The translations under genes and the position numbers were made by a program. DNA of 33,300 bases from Coptodactyla brooksi (lineage: Eukaryota > Arthropoda > Insecta > Coleoptera > Scarabaeidae), in assembly GCA_033557675.1 (NCBI GenBank), contig JAWQRM010000062.1:1-33300 (forward strand), read 5' to 3'. This document shows, piece after piece, positions 1-9,699 of the stretch. Each line of letters starts with the position of its first letter. The stretch's first letter is position 1. Below the pieces are notes generated by a model. That model worked only from the letters and a program-made list of their open reading frames with translations, was not told the DNA's origin and did not search any database.

Positions 1-868
1 TGTTGATAGATAGACCCCTTAATCGATTTTTTGAACATAACGGTAACACAAGTCCTGAACTGCAAACTGTTCGTATTTATTTCCTTTTTATACTCGTGTT
101 CATAATTTGCGATATATCTTCCGCCTTCTTTTTCCCCATATATTTCTATATCCTTGTATACTTTTTAAGAAAATCCCGTAAGTATAAACATTAACATATA
201 CCTCAAGTCAGTAAGGTAAGGTGCAATTTTCCACGAGTTCGTTTAACTTAGCGGCAGTCTTAATTGAGTGATGGATAGCGCGGGTAAGTGACAACATGGG
301 AGTCATTCATCAAGTGGATTCGCAAGGGGCACTGCTGATGTAGCAACTACTTCAAAAGCTGCTGGAAATGCTGAAAATACTAAACATCTAGATTTATGAG
401 CGACGCTCGAGTAAATATGTAGGCGTACACAGTTCAATTAATTTCAAAGACACTTAATCGTCCTTTTGAGATGATAGATGTTAAATAAGAGTTTTATTCT
501 TATGAATGAAATATTTGTTCAAAGATATTTAGCGATGTCATCATTAAAACACGCCGAAATAAACCAAAGAGAAAGAAAATTATATTTCATTCACGTTTTT
601 TCTGGTCCATTGAACAGTTTCTACATCATTTAATTTAACATGCTTGATTTAGACGAAATAAAGACTGGTTGACTTTAGGATCGAGGGGAACTGTATAATT
701 TTAATAAACCCACGATTTCGTTTCTTCCCCCACGAGCGGGCTGGATTTTCTTGCCAAAAATTTAGATGGAAATTTAGGTGGAAAGATGCGTAATTCGAAA
801 TCTCTCTTAAAGTACTTTAAAACTAATACTTTATACAAGTGAAGTAAAATATTTTAAGTTTAATTGAA
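1..868. other. AT-rich sequence, no gene recognised
   Basis: I see no conserved coding frame, RNA gene or transposon signature here. The open frame at the extreme left (3-194) is hydrophobic and low-complexity, with no recognisable domain. A less AT-rich patch at about 280-390 could be older coding debris, but no frame resembles a family I know. Confidence 0.5.
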
Positions 869-945
869 TTTATAATACAACTTATAATAACCTTACAACT
901 TATAATACAACTTATAATAATTAATTTATAATAACCTTAACTTAA
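869..945. repeat. 30-bp AT-rich tandem repeat
   Basis: The 20-mer tataatacaacttataata(a) at 871-890 recurs exactly at 901-920, a period of 30. A third, partial and diverged unit follows to about 945. It is a short minisatellite of about 2.5 copies. Confidence 0.75.
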
Positions 946-1036
946 TGTTGATTTTGTTGCAGATAGTTATTTACAACTATGCAAAGATTTCTGCTTTATC
1001 TAAGACCAACAATTAGGTGAAAGGGAGAGGAAACTA

Positions 1037-1075
1037 TTGGGTTGTTCGGAAAGTAATTTCGTTTTTTCGCATTAG
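1037..1075 (+). mobile_element. mariner terminal inverted repeat, solo end
   Basis: The sequence starting ttgggttgttcggaaagtaa and running into a T-rich stretch matches the outer terminal repeat typical of insect mariner elements. No transposase follows. About 170 bp downstream (1206-1215) cgaaattact resembles the inner end of an inverted mate, but it lacks the outer part, so this is either a truncated 5' end or a broken MITE. The family assignment rests on motif recognition only. Confidence 0.5.
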
Positions 1076-1259
1076 AGGCGTTAATTGCATTTTAACCGGA
1101 CATTTTCATTCTAAACTAAATTCAGCTCCACAAAAGCGTTCAGCTGAATTCAGCTTCGGAATATTTATTTCATAAAAGCCCCACTGTAAATGTTTCTGTG
1201 ACGAGACGAAATTACTGAGTTCACATTATTAATCTAACCTCTTATTCTATTTGCAAAAG

Positions 1260-1810
1260 TAACCCCTTCGCGTGCAACTTTTTAGAAAAACAAAAAGCAA
1301 ACCGTCGGCAGGAATACCGATTTCTGTAAAATACACAATATTTATATCTTTATATATTTGTAGCTCCACTTCTAACTTATTTAATTTATCAAATGACAAA
1401 TATTTACGTTTAAAAACAACAAGTTGGTCTTAAAGATCATATTTCGAGCCGTATTTACCTGAATGTTTATTGATGAATTTTAAGATTTCCTGGAAATTTT
1501 AGACCTCTGTAGATCTTCCTGAATGTTGAGTGCTATGCCTTGGGTTTATGCCCAGGGTCTCTATGCCTCCCCCATTCTAAAATTTTCCTATCAATTGTAA
1601 ACTATACGGAAATTTTTCTGAAGATGCTCTTCACAATTTGAATAATTTTTTCTTTCTATGTATGATGTTATGTGCCCCTTGTAACTATCACTCAATTTTC
1701 TTTCTGTCTGTTCGATATATTTTCTGTGCCACATTTAATTTTGTTTACTCTAGTTTTTTCCGGTTGATTGGTTCAGGAAACACAACATAAATTTTGCTTT
1801 CACGCAATTT
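1260..1810. other. intergenic AT-rich sequence
   Basis: No coding or repeat structure is recognisable in this stretch. Confidence 0.5.
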
Positions 1811-1816
1811 CGGCAA

Positions 1817-1859
1817 TTCCGAGTGCAGACAGCATGTTTTATGCTGTGTGCACTCCGAA
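1817..1859. repeat. 19-bp hairpin with 5-nt loop
   Basis: 1817-1835 and 1841-1859 are reverse complements with two mismatches, separated by gtttt. As RNA it would form a compact stem-loop. The stem is shorter than a typical pre-miRNA and has no clear flanking lower stem, so I describe it only as an inverted repeat. Two overlapping open frames cross it and have no recognisable product. Confidence 0.8.
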
Positions 1860-2216
1860 ACTAAATGCTATTTTTGTTATGCGGTGCATGTACGAACCTA
1901 TCCATATAAATGTGGTCCACTGTATATCGCTTTCGGTTTGTGTTTTTTCTTGTTTGTTCAGCTGTCTGAACTGGAACCGTTTCCAACATATGGAGTTCTA
2001 ACGCAGAAAGTGTTTTTACATACATATGATTTTGTTTGCCCATCTCAAACATCTACATTGAACAGTATATAATAATATTCTTTTCCTTGCCTCTTGCATT
2101 CACAATGGCATATTTTTATGGTATGTGTTTGTGTAATCAAACTGTAGATCACTTATCACTAGAAAAAAAGAAACCGTTTGTTTTTATTTGGCACCAATCT
2201 TGAATTTTACAAATAA

Positions 2217-2285
2217 GGAAGGTACCAGAGTAGCTTTTGTAAATGTGTTTGTTTAGAGTTCATTACCGGCATCTCTGGTACTTCC
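2217..2285. repeat. short inverted repeat
   Basis: gaaggtaccagag near 2219 is matched by ctctggtacttcc near 2274, giving an 11-13 bp stem around a loop of about 45 nt. It lies upstream of the left arm of the long inverted repeat. No function is evident. Confidence 0.5.
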
Positions 2286-2455
2286 AATTTCATTCCATTT
2301 TTATCATAACTGTAATCCCGAATTCATTTTGGGATTTTGCGACAAATTACAAAAGGTGTTATTTTGTTAGAGGGGCGCTGCACCCGGAGTATTGGTGATT
2401 GGGCGGGTAAAACATATCCAACCTTCTTACCTCGTATGAATCTAGAAGGCTACTT

Positions 2456-3137
2456 ACAAGCAAAGGCACCCAAGTGCATCCCTCGAATTTTTATAAAATT
2501 TGGTAGGAATGTAGAATACCGAAAAATATTTGGCACCTAGTTTTTTAGCGTCCCCTTTTTCGTTTTGGAGTGAGAAGAAGGGGTGAGAATGAGAAGAGAT
2601 ATCGAGATCGGCTAAAGATCAGATCGTTCCTCGTTAGCAGCCGAACATTTTAGGTTGAAAACGAACAGTGGCGCACATACGGGCTCATTAGGGGGTTAAA
2701 AAAATATTCCATTTTTCTCACTCTTGCTCTTGTATATTACAAATTTAATTTTTCTTTTTTAACCTTTAAACCACATGAAAAAATAAAATGTACGGGTTTT
2801 TGGATTTTTTCTAAATGGCCATTTTGGGAAGTTATCGTCACTTCTATGTACCCTTACAGAAGTCTCTTTATACTAAATTTAATGTCGCATTGTATTTAAA
2901 TTAAAAAGTGTTTGTTATATTAGAATATAAAAAAGTAATATGATGAAAGGTCGTGCGTAATTGATCATGTAAATATATATTAATTTTTTACGTTTTGGCA
3001 AATCATTGGTTGCCAATGTACGCAAGTGATTAAAAATAAAACTTTAAAAATGAAGTTACACCTGTATACTTATCACTGCCTCTGTATTATCATAAAGTAT
3101 CTGGTTCTGTTTCATAGTCAGTTATAATTACTATCAA
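2456..3137 (+). repeat. long inverted repeat, left arm
   Basis: Read on the plus strand, this aligns along essentially its whole length with the reverse complement of 3895-4642. Shared landmarks include caagcaaaggcaccc at the outer end, a block around gtagaataccgaaaaatatt, a block around tatcgagatcggctaaag, and aaggtcgtgcgtaatt towards the inner end. Substitutions and small indels are frequent, so the arms are old. The open frame at 2337-2540 crosses the outer edge, and I do not think it is a gene. The pair could be two copies of one non-autonomous element in opposite orientation, or the arms of a foldback element. Confidence 0.85.
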
Positions 3138-3365
3138 CTCAAAATTACACCATCACTTTTTTCGTATTGCCAACAGACATAACAAAAGCAAGAAGTAATT
3201 TGTTACAATTTGCAAATCCTGGAATTAAAAAAAATAATTGCTTATCGTTAAGCATTGTTACCTCGATCTAATTGACAATGGGGTAAATATTCAAATAAGT
3301 AAATATTCAAAAGTATAATATAATAAATACTGATATATAAAAAATACAATAATTGCTGTCTACAT

Positions 3366-3611
3366 TTACGGTTGATAGTCGGCACAGTTGTGATAATCAT
3401 CAAAGAAATGTTTTATGCACAAGTATTGTTTGCACCATCCACATCTTATTATGACCGATGCCCCATAGATATTGCAACTTGATAACTGCGAGTCGTGAAA
3501 GGAGAAATCCACTACTGGCATTGTAAAGCGTCCTAAACGTTCTAGAAGGTAACAGAATTTATACCAACCGTATTGGATGAATTCGGCATATCTTGGCGAA
3601 GAGAATTGCAA
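3366..3611 (-). pseudogene. piggyBac-like transposase C-terminal fragment
   Basis: This 81-codon minus-strand frame ends in a Cys/His cluster, CGWCKQYLCIKHFFDDYHNC (C-x2-C-x4-C-x2-H-x6-H-x-C). It resembles the cysteine-rich zinc-binding tail of piggyBac-type transposases. An upstream stretch with YAEFIQYGWYKFCYLLER is compatible with the preceding linker. No catalytic domain is present, so only the tail survives. It lies in the spacer between the two long inverted-repeat arms. A different zinc-finger protein cannot be excluded. Confidence 0.45.
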
Positions 3612-3773
3612 GTGTGTTAAGCTTTACATGTGTAATATGTTACGTCGTTGATGTAATTGAATAGCAAATGATAAAAAAAGTGCATCTGATAACTGATGAA
3701 TAAATTGCTTCCAGAAGCAGAAACCATAAACATGAGCGGCACCCTTTGGGATTGTTTTTACTGTAACCGGTCG

Positions 3774-3817
3774 ATTGGTTATTTATTAAACTGGTATTGG
3801 TTATTTATTAAACTTGT
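3774..3817. repeat. 22-bp tandem duplication
   Basis: attggttatttattaaactg-gt at 3774-3795 is repeated at 3796-3817 with one mismatch. It lies in the spacer of the long inverted repeat. Confidence 0.9.
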
Positions 3818-3894
3818 AAATATTCAAGACCTTCAATATATTTAATGCAGAGGAAGTCCTTCTGGATACGTCGTAATTATATTTTACAATGTGC

Positions 3895-4642
3895 GTGTGA
3901 TAATTATAACTGTAACGAATGGAACGAGAAACTACATGATAACACACTTTAGCAACCTAACCACACCCTTATATGGAGGCAGTCATAAGTATACAGATGT
4001 AATTTCATTTTTAAAGTTTTACTTATCAATCATTGATTTGCCAAGACGTAAAAACGTAATTTATATTTACAACATGACCAATTACGCACGACCTTTCTTG
4101 GCTGTTACTGTTTTTATGTATCGTATTACTTTCTTATATTCTAATACAACAAACAATTTTTAATTTAAATACAAGGAGACATTAAATTTAAATCCAAAAA
4201 TATGAAGAGAAATAGTCTTCTGTAGAGGTACATAGAAATGACGATAAATTCCCAAAATGGACATGTAGAAAAAAGTCCAAAAACCCGTAACTTTTATTTT
4301 TTCATGTAGTTTAAAGATTAGAAAAGAAAAATTAAATTTATAATATATGGAGTGAGAAGAATTGATTTTTTAACCTCCTATCGAGCCCGTGGGTGCGTCA
4401 CTCTTCTTTTTTCAACTTAAACTGTACGGCTGCTAACAAGGAACGATCTGGTCTTTAGCCGATCTCGATATTTCTGAAATACTGCAACAAATGTGTTTTT
4501 GGGGATACTTTGAGCCCCCATTATACACCCCAAAACCAAAAGCGAGGCGGTAACAAAATAGGTGTCAAATATTTTTCGGTATTCTACATTCCCACCAAAT
4601 TTTATCAAAATCGGAGGGATACATTCGGGTGCCTTTGCTTGT
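3895..4642 (-). repeat. long inverted repeat, right arm
   Basis: This is the reverse-complement partner of 2456-3137. It is slightly longer because it has an extra segment of about 20 bp near 4090-4112 that is absent from the left arm. The outer boundary is near 4642, where similarity to the left arm stops abruptly after gcctttgcttgt. Open frames crossing it (3891-4163, 4417-4608, 4510-4710) show no protein family and are shadows of the repeat. Confidence 0.85.
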
Positions 4643-4856
4643 TAATGTTATGTATACAATCTAAATCTTCTGATTATCTATATACACTTGCAGTGTTGAA
4701 TTTTGTCTAACATAATCTAACAATAACATAACATATTATCATCGTTTAATCTAAATTTTAGTTAATAATAGCTTACTAAAGTTGAGGGTTTGGAAGCTTT
4801 GGCTTTGTAACCAAGTAAAACGAAATCACCATTACGCCAAAATTTGTAGAGAGGAT

Positions 4857-4899
4857 GCTCGACGCACGTTTCGCTAACCAAGTTAGCATCATCAGGAAC
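4857..4899 (-). ncRNA. candidate hammerhead ribozyme (intact core)
   Basis: On the minus strand: stem I 5' side GUUC (4899-4896), CUGAUGA (4895-4889), one extra U (4888), stem II GCUAAC-UUG-GUUAGC (4887-4873), GAAAC (4872-4868), loop GUGC, then GUC (4863-4861, predicted cleavage after C), then stem I 3' side GAGC (4860-4857). The invariant core residues are all present. Stem III is reduced to two pairs, as in the minimal hammerheads of Penelope-like elements. The extra U between A9 and helix II is unusual. Stem I is short (4 bp with one G-U). Confidence 0.5.
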
Positions 4900-4921
4900 G
4901 ATGAAAGACTAGTCTTTCATC

Positions 4922-4964
4922 GCTCCTGATAATGCTAACTTGTTTAGCGAAACGTGCGTCAAGC
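4922..4964 (+). ncRNA. decayed hammerhead-like core
   Basis: This is the counterpart of the minus-strand motif in the other palindrome arm. It reads CUGAUAA (4926-4932), a GCUAA/UUAGC stem, GAAAC (4949-4953) and GUGCGUC, followed by AAGC. The position equivalent to G8, required for catalysis in hammerheads, is A here, and the first stem I pair is lost. I expect it to be inactive. Confidence 0.5.
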
Positions 4965-5009
4965 ATCCTCTCTACAAATTTGGACGTAGTGGTGACTTCG
5001 TTTTACTTA

Positions 5010-5660
5010 ATAATAACAATAAACCAAAAATATATCGTATTGAAAAATGTATCACAGTATAATTATATTATTACAATTTTTTATATTTTACAATACGGGA
5101 GAAGCACAACAGTAATTCAAATATTGCTTCTGAAAATGTTCAATAACTGCTCTTAAATGAATGTGCATTGCTATGGAAGTGCTTTTTATTTAAACAACAT
5201 CCTGAAAAGTATTTATTCTAAAATTAATTTACACGGATTAATTCAGGCCGCGGTAGGGATGTAATCATAGTTTTAACTAAAATTTACTTTACAAAGTCTT
5301 TGTTCGTATTACGTTGTTCGTGCCTGCTTCGTGTTAGCTTCGAGAAAACTTTACTTTCCAACTTCGATTATAATTAGAATGTAAATCAGAAATTGTGCTT
5401 GCTAGAACACAAATCAAAAAGTCATTAACGATTAAATGCCCTCTGATGTACCCTCCGCTGTGCTTCATTAGTTGTAAAAATATTCTTTTAGATGTCGTAT
5501 ATTCAATAGTACGCAAACATCTAAACTATAAACGCACTGATTTTGAAGATTCTTAACTGTATGAATGAATTATTTATACGGTAAAGGCCGAGAGTTCATA
5601 TTATATGCAAACTAGTTTAACTTCCAACTTTACACTAGTGGAATTCTTGGCGGTAGAAAC
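5010..5660. other. intergenic AT-rich sequence
   Basis: No recognisable gene or repeat. The minus open frame 5334-5516 has no family signature. Confidence 0.5.
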
Positions 5661-5669
5661 TTTACCACT

Positions 5670-5797
5670 AAAGCACTTTAACGATTTCAATATCTGCGGA
5701 TCTTTCAAGAAGGTCATGATTTATGAGAACCGCTTCATCTGGTGCTACAACCTGGATTGATTGTGGTAAGTGAGATAACTGTTTGCGCTCGTGATTT
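5670..5797 (-). pseudogene. protein-like minus-strand frame, unidentified
   Basis: On the minus strand an uninterrupted frame of about 42 codons ends in a stop near 5676. It contains the charged, well-mixed segments QVVAPDEAVLINHDLL and ERSADIEIVKVL. The composition looks more like real protein than like the surrounding shadow frames. It is closed upstream by a TGA, so it is at most a C-terminal remnant or an exon. I do not recognise the family. Confidence 0.25.
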
Positions 5798-5979
5798 ACT
5801 CACCTGTGGGAATTGTTTGAATTCCTTGAAATAGTGAACAACGACGTAATGTGTTTCCCGGAATTCTAAAACATTGTACCAATTCCTTAGATTGTGTATA
5901 TTCCACCATTTTATTTTTCTTGGACAATCTTGTTTTATACATTTAACGTATTTTTAATTAAATGTTTTTAATTAAATTA

Positions 5980-6014
5980 ACAAAAGCTAACATAACTCAA
6001 ATGTTAGCTTTTGT
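5980..6014. repeat. perfect 13-bp hairpin
   Basis: acaaaagctaaca (5980-5992) and tgttagcttttgt (6002-6014) are exact reverse complements with a 9-nt loop. Confidence 0.9.
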
Positions 6015-6600
6015 ATTTTGTGTTCTGTACTTAATTAGATTAATAGACTTCAGAATATGATATTATATAAGAATTCAAATAAATGTATGCTCTAAAATTT
6101 TATAAGTGAGTATGTAGAGTATTACGTATTGTTGACACAAAAGGTATTAAAGGAAATTTTGAATAGGGCGTATCGGATGCATTAAGTCTGCTATAAGGCA
6201 ATCTTCGGATCGCTGGTCAGAGTAGTTTAGCTCGAGACAAGCTAAGTCCACGAGAAGCTATTAAACCTTTCGCCTATCCTATGAATCTACTTTTAATAAT
6301 TTTTATAACAAACGGATTTATTGGATTGTTTAAATTTTATGCATCAAAATAAGTTGTAATAAATTTCTCACACATTTCGACAAATAATGGTAAATCGGGT
6401 TACCTTCGAAAGTTATTTTTGCGTTTATTTCCGCTTGCATAATAGAAGCGCTTATATAAGGCATTTTGGTGGTTTCTGATATACTTAAAATTTGAAAATT
6501 GTTTACTAGTTCCTCAATTTTGGTTTCGTTTTGTAAATAATTACGTGTTTAAAATTTACTTACAAACTATGAAGCAAAATCTTCATTTCGATTCTTCGTT
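6015..6600. other. intergenic sequence
   Basis: Nothing recognisable. The block at 6160-6290 is less AT-rich but has no open frame or RNA fold that I can support. Confidence 0.45.
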
Positions 6601-6616
6601 TCTTCTTCTCGTTACG

Positions 6617-6714
6617 GAGTACTTAGAAAATTTGTATCTCGGTCTCTGGGGTTATCCTCGTTGTTGAGTACTTAGGAAATTTGTATCCTATCGTCTCTGG
6701 GTTTTTGTTGAAGG
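6617..6714. repeat. 49-bp tandem duplication within gag-like frame
   Basis: gagtacttag(a/g)aaatttgtat at 6617 recurs at 6666 with the same downstream gtctctggg block, a period of 49. It lies inside the minus-strand gag-like frame. Because 49 is not a multiple of 3, the duplication shifts the frame. Confidence 0.85.
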
Positions 6715-6835
6715 TGTCGAAAATGTTGATCCGGGTGCACCCTGAATTCACTATTTTGTTCCTAGCGTAGATCTCATTTTCTTCGTTTGTGGTAGGTTTT
6801 TCTTTCTTTTGCTCTATAGAATTGAAAGTTACCAT
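6623..6835 (-). pseudogene. gag: LTR-retrotransposon gag start (fragment)
   Basis: This 70-codon minus-strand frame begins MVTFNSIEQKKEKPTTNEEN, with the ATG about 40 bp downstream of a primer-binding site. It therefore occupies the position of the first ORF of a gypsy-type element. Its sequence is lysine- and glutamate-rich with no diagnostic gag domain; the assignment comes from position relative to the primer-binding site and LTR. The frame is cut short by the 49-bp tandem duplication, and no protease, RT or integrase follows at lower coordinates. Confidence 0.45.
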
Positions 6836-6870
6836 AATCCTTTAGTTTTCACTTTAAAATTCACGTCACC

Positions 6871-6891
6871 AAAATCCTACTGACTGCGCCA
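6871..6891 (-). other. retrotransposon primer-binding site
   Basis: The minus strand reads TGGCGCAGTCAGTAGGAT. This closely resembles the TGGCGCAGTCGGTAGGAT-type primer-binding site that I recall from Drosophila 17.6/297/ZAM-group gypsy elements. It lies immediately after the presumed LTR end (minus ...aaaatataac) and just before the gag-like ATG. Confidence 0.6.
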
Positions 6892-7347
6892 GTTATATTT
6901 TAGGTTCGTACATTTTATTTTGAACAATCAAACTCGAAAAACATGAATAAATTTACTTTATTATCAAACGATTACAAGCTTACACTAACGCAGCTAGGAG
7001 GATAATTAATTAATTATACTAGGTGCGCATCGCTTATATAGATATTTCTTATCTTCATTAGCCTTGAGGATCTTCTTACACATGTGGGCACATACGTATA
7101 TACTAAGAGAAAATGATTATGGACATTCGCCGAATATCTATCAGAGAAGTTGATAATTAAGTTAGAGTATCACTGGGCTCATGCCAAGCAGTTTTTCCGG
7201 TGTTTCTGGCATAAAACGAATGACAACAAAATCTGTTCCGAAATTGTGGAATTCCGACCAAAAGTAGTGTCGAATGGTCATTACTCAAGAATACCTAAAT
7301 GAGTAGTAAATGGTGATTGGCGTACGGATAAGGTGTTGAAACTAACT
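6890..7347 (-). mobile_element. candidate gypsy-type LTR
   Basis: Read on the minus strand, the interval has LTR architecture: TATATAAG at 7040-7033, AATAAA signals at 6962-6957 and 6919-6914, then an end in ...ATAACT abutting the primer-binding site. The 5' boundary is uncertain. AGTTAG at 7347-7342 would give AGTTA...TAACT ends, as in errantivirus LTRs, with a length of about 457 bp. No second LTR copy is visible in the window, so the rest of the element is lost or outside. Confidence 0.4.
7033..7040 (-). promoter_or_regulatory. TATA box of the candidate LTR
   Basis: TATATAAG on the minus strand lies about 70-80 bp upstream of the first AATAAA, consistent with a U3-R promoter. Confidence 0.4.
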
Positions 7348-7374
7348 GCCGATCATCCGAAATCGAAGCTACTA

Positions 7375-7500
7375 GCGAAAGCACCCTGTACCAACTTCCT
7401 ATTCCTATTCCCGAAGATAAAAGGAAAGCCATGGAAGGAAGACCTTTTGGCAATATTCGTGAGATAAAGGCAGAATTGATGAAGGTGCTAAAAGCCATAA
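7375..7500 (+). pseudogene. mariner transposase C-terminal fragment
   Basis: Two plus frames together give AKAPCTNFLFLFPKIKG, then MEGRPFGNIREIKAELMKVL and KAI. This matches the mariner signature around the third catalytic residue (SPDLAPCDFFLFPKLK...GxRFxxIEEIK). A duplicated cctattcctattccc adds residues in the FLFP motif, and a shift of one frame separates the halves. The catalytic third D region is degenerate (APCTN where APCDF is usual). It is a different mariner family from the fragment at 13775-13930. Confidence 0.65.
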
Positions 7501-8588
7501 TAACATTGCGATTCTGAACTGATTCTAAGGTTTCTTTTCAAAAGAAAACGAAAACTCCGGCTTCGAAAAGTGAGTTTAATTCGATCATGCGGTTTAATTT
7601 AATACTTATCTGATATACACTGTAATGTAATCTAATATAAAACTAATTGAATATATGAATATTCAGATATTTTTGTGGTAGAAAAATGTGTGGTTGGTTT
7701 TTAGAGGATTGAACCTTCTGAAGGCATTGAACTTACCCCGAGATTGCAATGACATCTCAGTTACTCAATTTGTCTTCTCAATATGTCTTGAATTCGAACT
7801 ACAGTTTTTATTACCAGAATGCGTTTGCAGATTTGCTCCGGTACGGCTGCGGATAACTGCGCCCCTATAGGCTTCAGTTTGCTAGCGTTCCTTACTTTCT
7901 CTTAAGAGAAAATCGATGTCGAGATTTTGATGGATCTTGACAAATTAGGCCTTTTTGTGGTTGATCTGTCCGTCCGTCCGTCTATAAGTCATTTAATTAT
8001 TACCACATTAGACTAATTAAGATAATACTTTATATACAAGCTAATTATTATATAATGTGGTCACAATAGGCATTTCGTAAAAATTGTACACGTGGTTGAG
8101 GTACTTAACCTAAAAATGTTTTGGTTTTTTTACAACTTTTTGTAACAAAATATATTTTTGTAGTCTACATAAAATTATGAGTAAAAAAGGATAGTACATG
8201 CTTAAAATCGTTCAGTTTATTCTAAAAACTATCCAGCTTCAGATTTTTAAATGGAACACATTTATATTATCATATTTCGAAGTCCTTATAAGAATTGAGG
8301 GCCACTTTAATTATTACACATCAGTTCTAAATCTTACCGTTTGGGTGTCATTACACATTTTTGGAAAAAAGTGACAGGTACGAATGGAATTTTTGTTTTA
8401 TATTTAAACCAAGGACAAGGTAAGAGAGAGTCATGTACGATGTACGTCTTCTAGTTTAAATGTCTAATGATCAGTTGACATAAATGTACTTTGAAATGTT
8501 GTGGTATTAAACTTTATATTGTAATTGGAAAATGGTCACTTTGATTCATAATTTTACGTGCACTCCTGCCTCTAGATTGTGTTGTCTT
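7500..8588. other. intergenic AT-rich sequence with a (GTCC) microrepeat
   Basis: No supported gene. A short tgtccgtccgtccgtc run lies at 7967-7982. The plus frame 7688-7870 contains mixed residues but no recognisable motif. Confidence 0.45.
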
Positions 8589-8617
8589 TTTAGTATGCCT
8601 GCCTCCCGCATACTAAA
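8589..8617. repeat. perfect 10-bp hairpin
   Basis: tttagtatgc (8589-8598) and gcatactaaa (8608-8617) are exact reverse complements around a 9-nt loop. Confidence 0.85.
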
Positions 8618-8619
8618 TA

Positions 8620-9690
8620 CCCATTAGAAATAGGATATCCAACAAAATATCGAGTGAAGGGCGCTCAAAACTTAATGAAATTTCATAAGCGCGGGAGCTC
8701 AGCGGTATATGAAAATGAACGAAAGCAGAAGATAAGCAGCTCAGCGCATGTATTACATCATAGATACATATTGCAAAGGTATCGTTTGCACAATACTCGC
8801 AACCGTAATTTATTGACAACTACTCTAGGTACTTTTATATTTACTTCGTATACCACATCTTATAGATTACTACAGGAAACAATTAATTTTAATATGGATT
8901 TAATTACAAACCTAATAATAACTAATTTCTTTCTTGATTAAAAAATGGTACAAATCACATCTAATAACTTTATTCTCCTGAAATATTACTGTAAACCGGA
9001 AACGAATTCATTACGTCGGAAAATTTCTTTGAGAGTAGATGATTTATGCTTTTGCACAGTTCGATTAATATTCTCAATAATAATTGGAAATATAATCTAG
9101 TTATGAATATCGATTTCTATTTTATTATTATTTTGTAAAAACTACCACCATCGAACTGTTGCCTATTTGCCATACTCATCTACTTTATAGTAGTTTAAAT
9201 ACGTAAAAATAGGCAAACTTTATAATGCCATAGATGAAGGTTAAACAATAGTTCTGAGTTTGGGTATTCTTTTTGCGGCTTGAAGTGTTAAGCATGCCGC
9301 AAAACATAATATAGGAATATCTACGCATCACACAAATCTGTCTTTAATATTTTGTGGTATTGTGTGACGGCCGGGAAACAGTATATTAAGCCTGTCATGG
9401 ATTTCCCAGTCAACTCCGCTGTATGGCTTACCACAGACGAAAAAAATAAAAGGTTACCACAGATGAAAATGATTAATTGATTTTTTTACAATAGGAAACT
9501 GCAGATAATAACTTTGCAGTTTTCCACAGCTGTAAATGGTTTTGATTGGATATGAAAGTTATTTTAATTAAATTTTTTACGACGTATACGTTTATACCTC
9601 CATTTTAATTTAAAGCGAATTTTTGAATGACAGTACTTTCTGAGGATCGAGTGAAACCTTTTGTATTGATTGTTCTCACCACATTGGAAA
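8620..9690. other. intergenic AT-rich sequence
   Basis: Nothing supportable. Overlapping frames on both strands at 8613-8941 have no recognisable domain. Confidence 0.45.
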
Positions 9691-9699
9691 AATCGATTC

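Larger units (their letters stand above)
4813..5008. mobile_element. 196-bp palindrome (foldback element) with hammerhead-like arms
   Basis: The 98-nt arms 4813-4910 and 4911-5008 are reverse complements with no gap and no loop (about 90 of 98 positions match by eye). The centre is gaaagactagtctttc. Each arm carries the order CTGAnnA, stem, GAAAC, GTGC, GTC, which is the hammerhead ribozyme core known from Penelope-like retroelements. The simplest reading is two head-to-head copies of a Penelope-type terminal segment, or a foldback element derived from one. No target-site duplication is obvious, and no reverse transcriptase or GIY-YIG domain accompanies it. Confidence 0.85.

Noticed and set aside
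1817..1859. Possible microRNA precursor
   Set aside because: The stem is only 19 bp with a 5-nt loop and no lower stem, shorter than a normal pre-miRNA.
2337..2540. Open frame at the start of the long inverted repeat as a gene
   Set aside because: The corresponding frame in the other repeat arm is differently broken, and no protein family matches.
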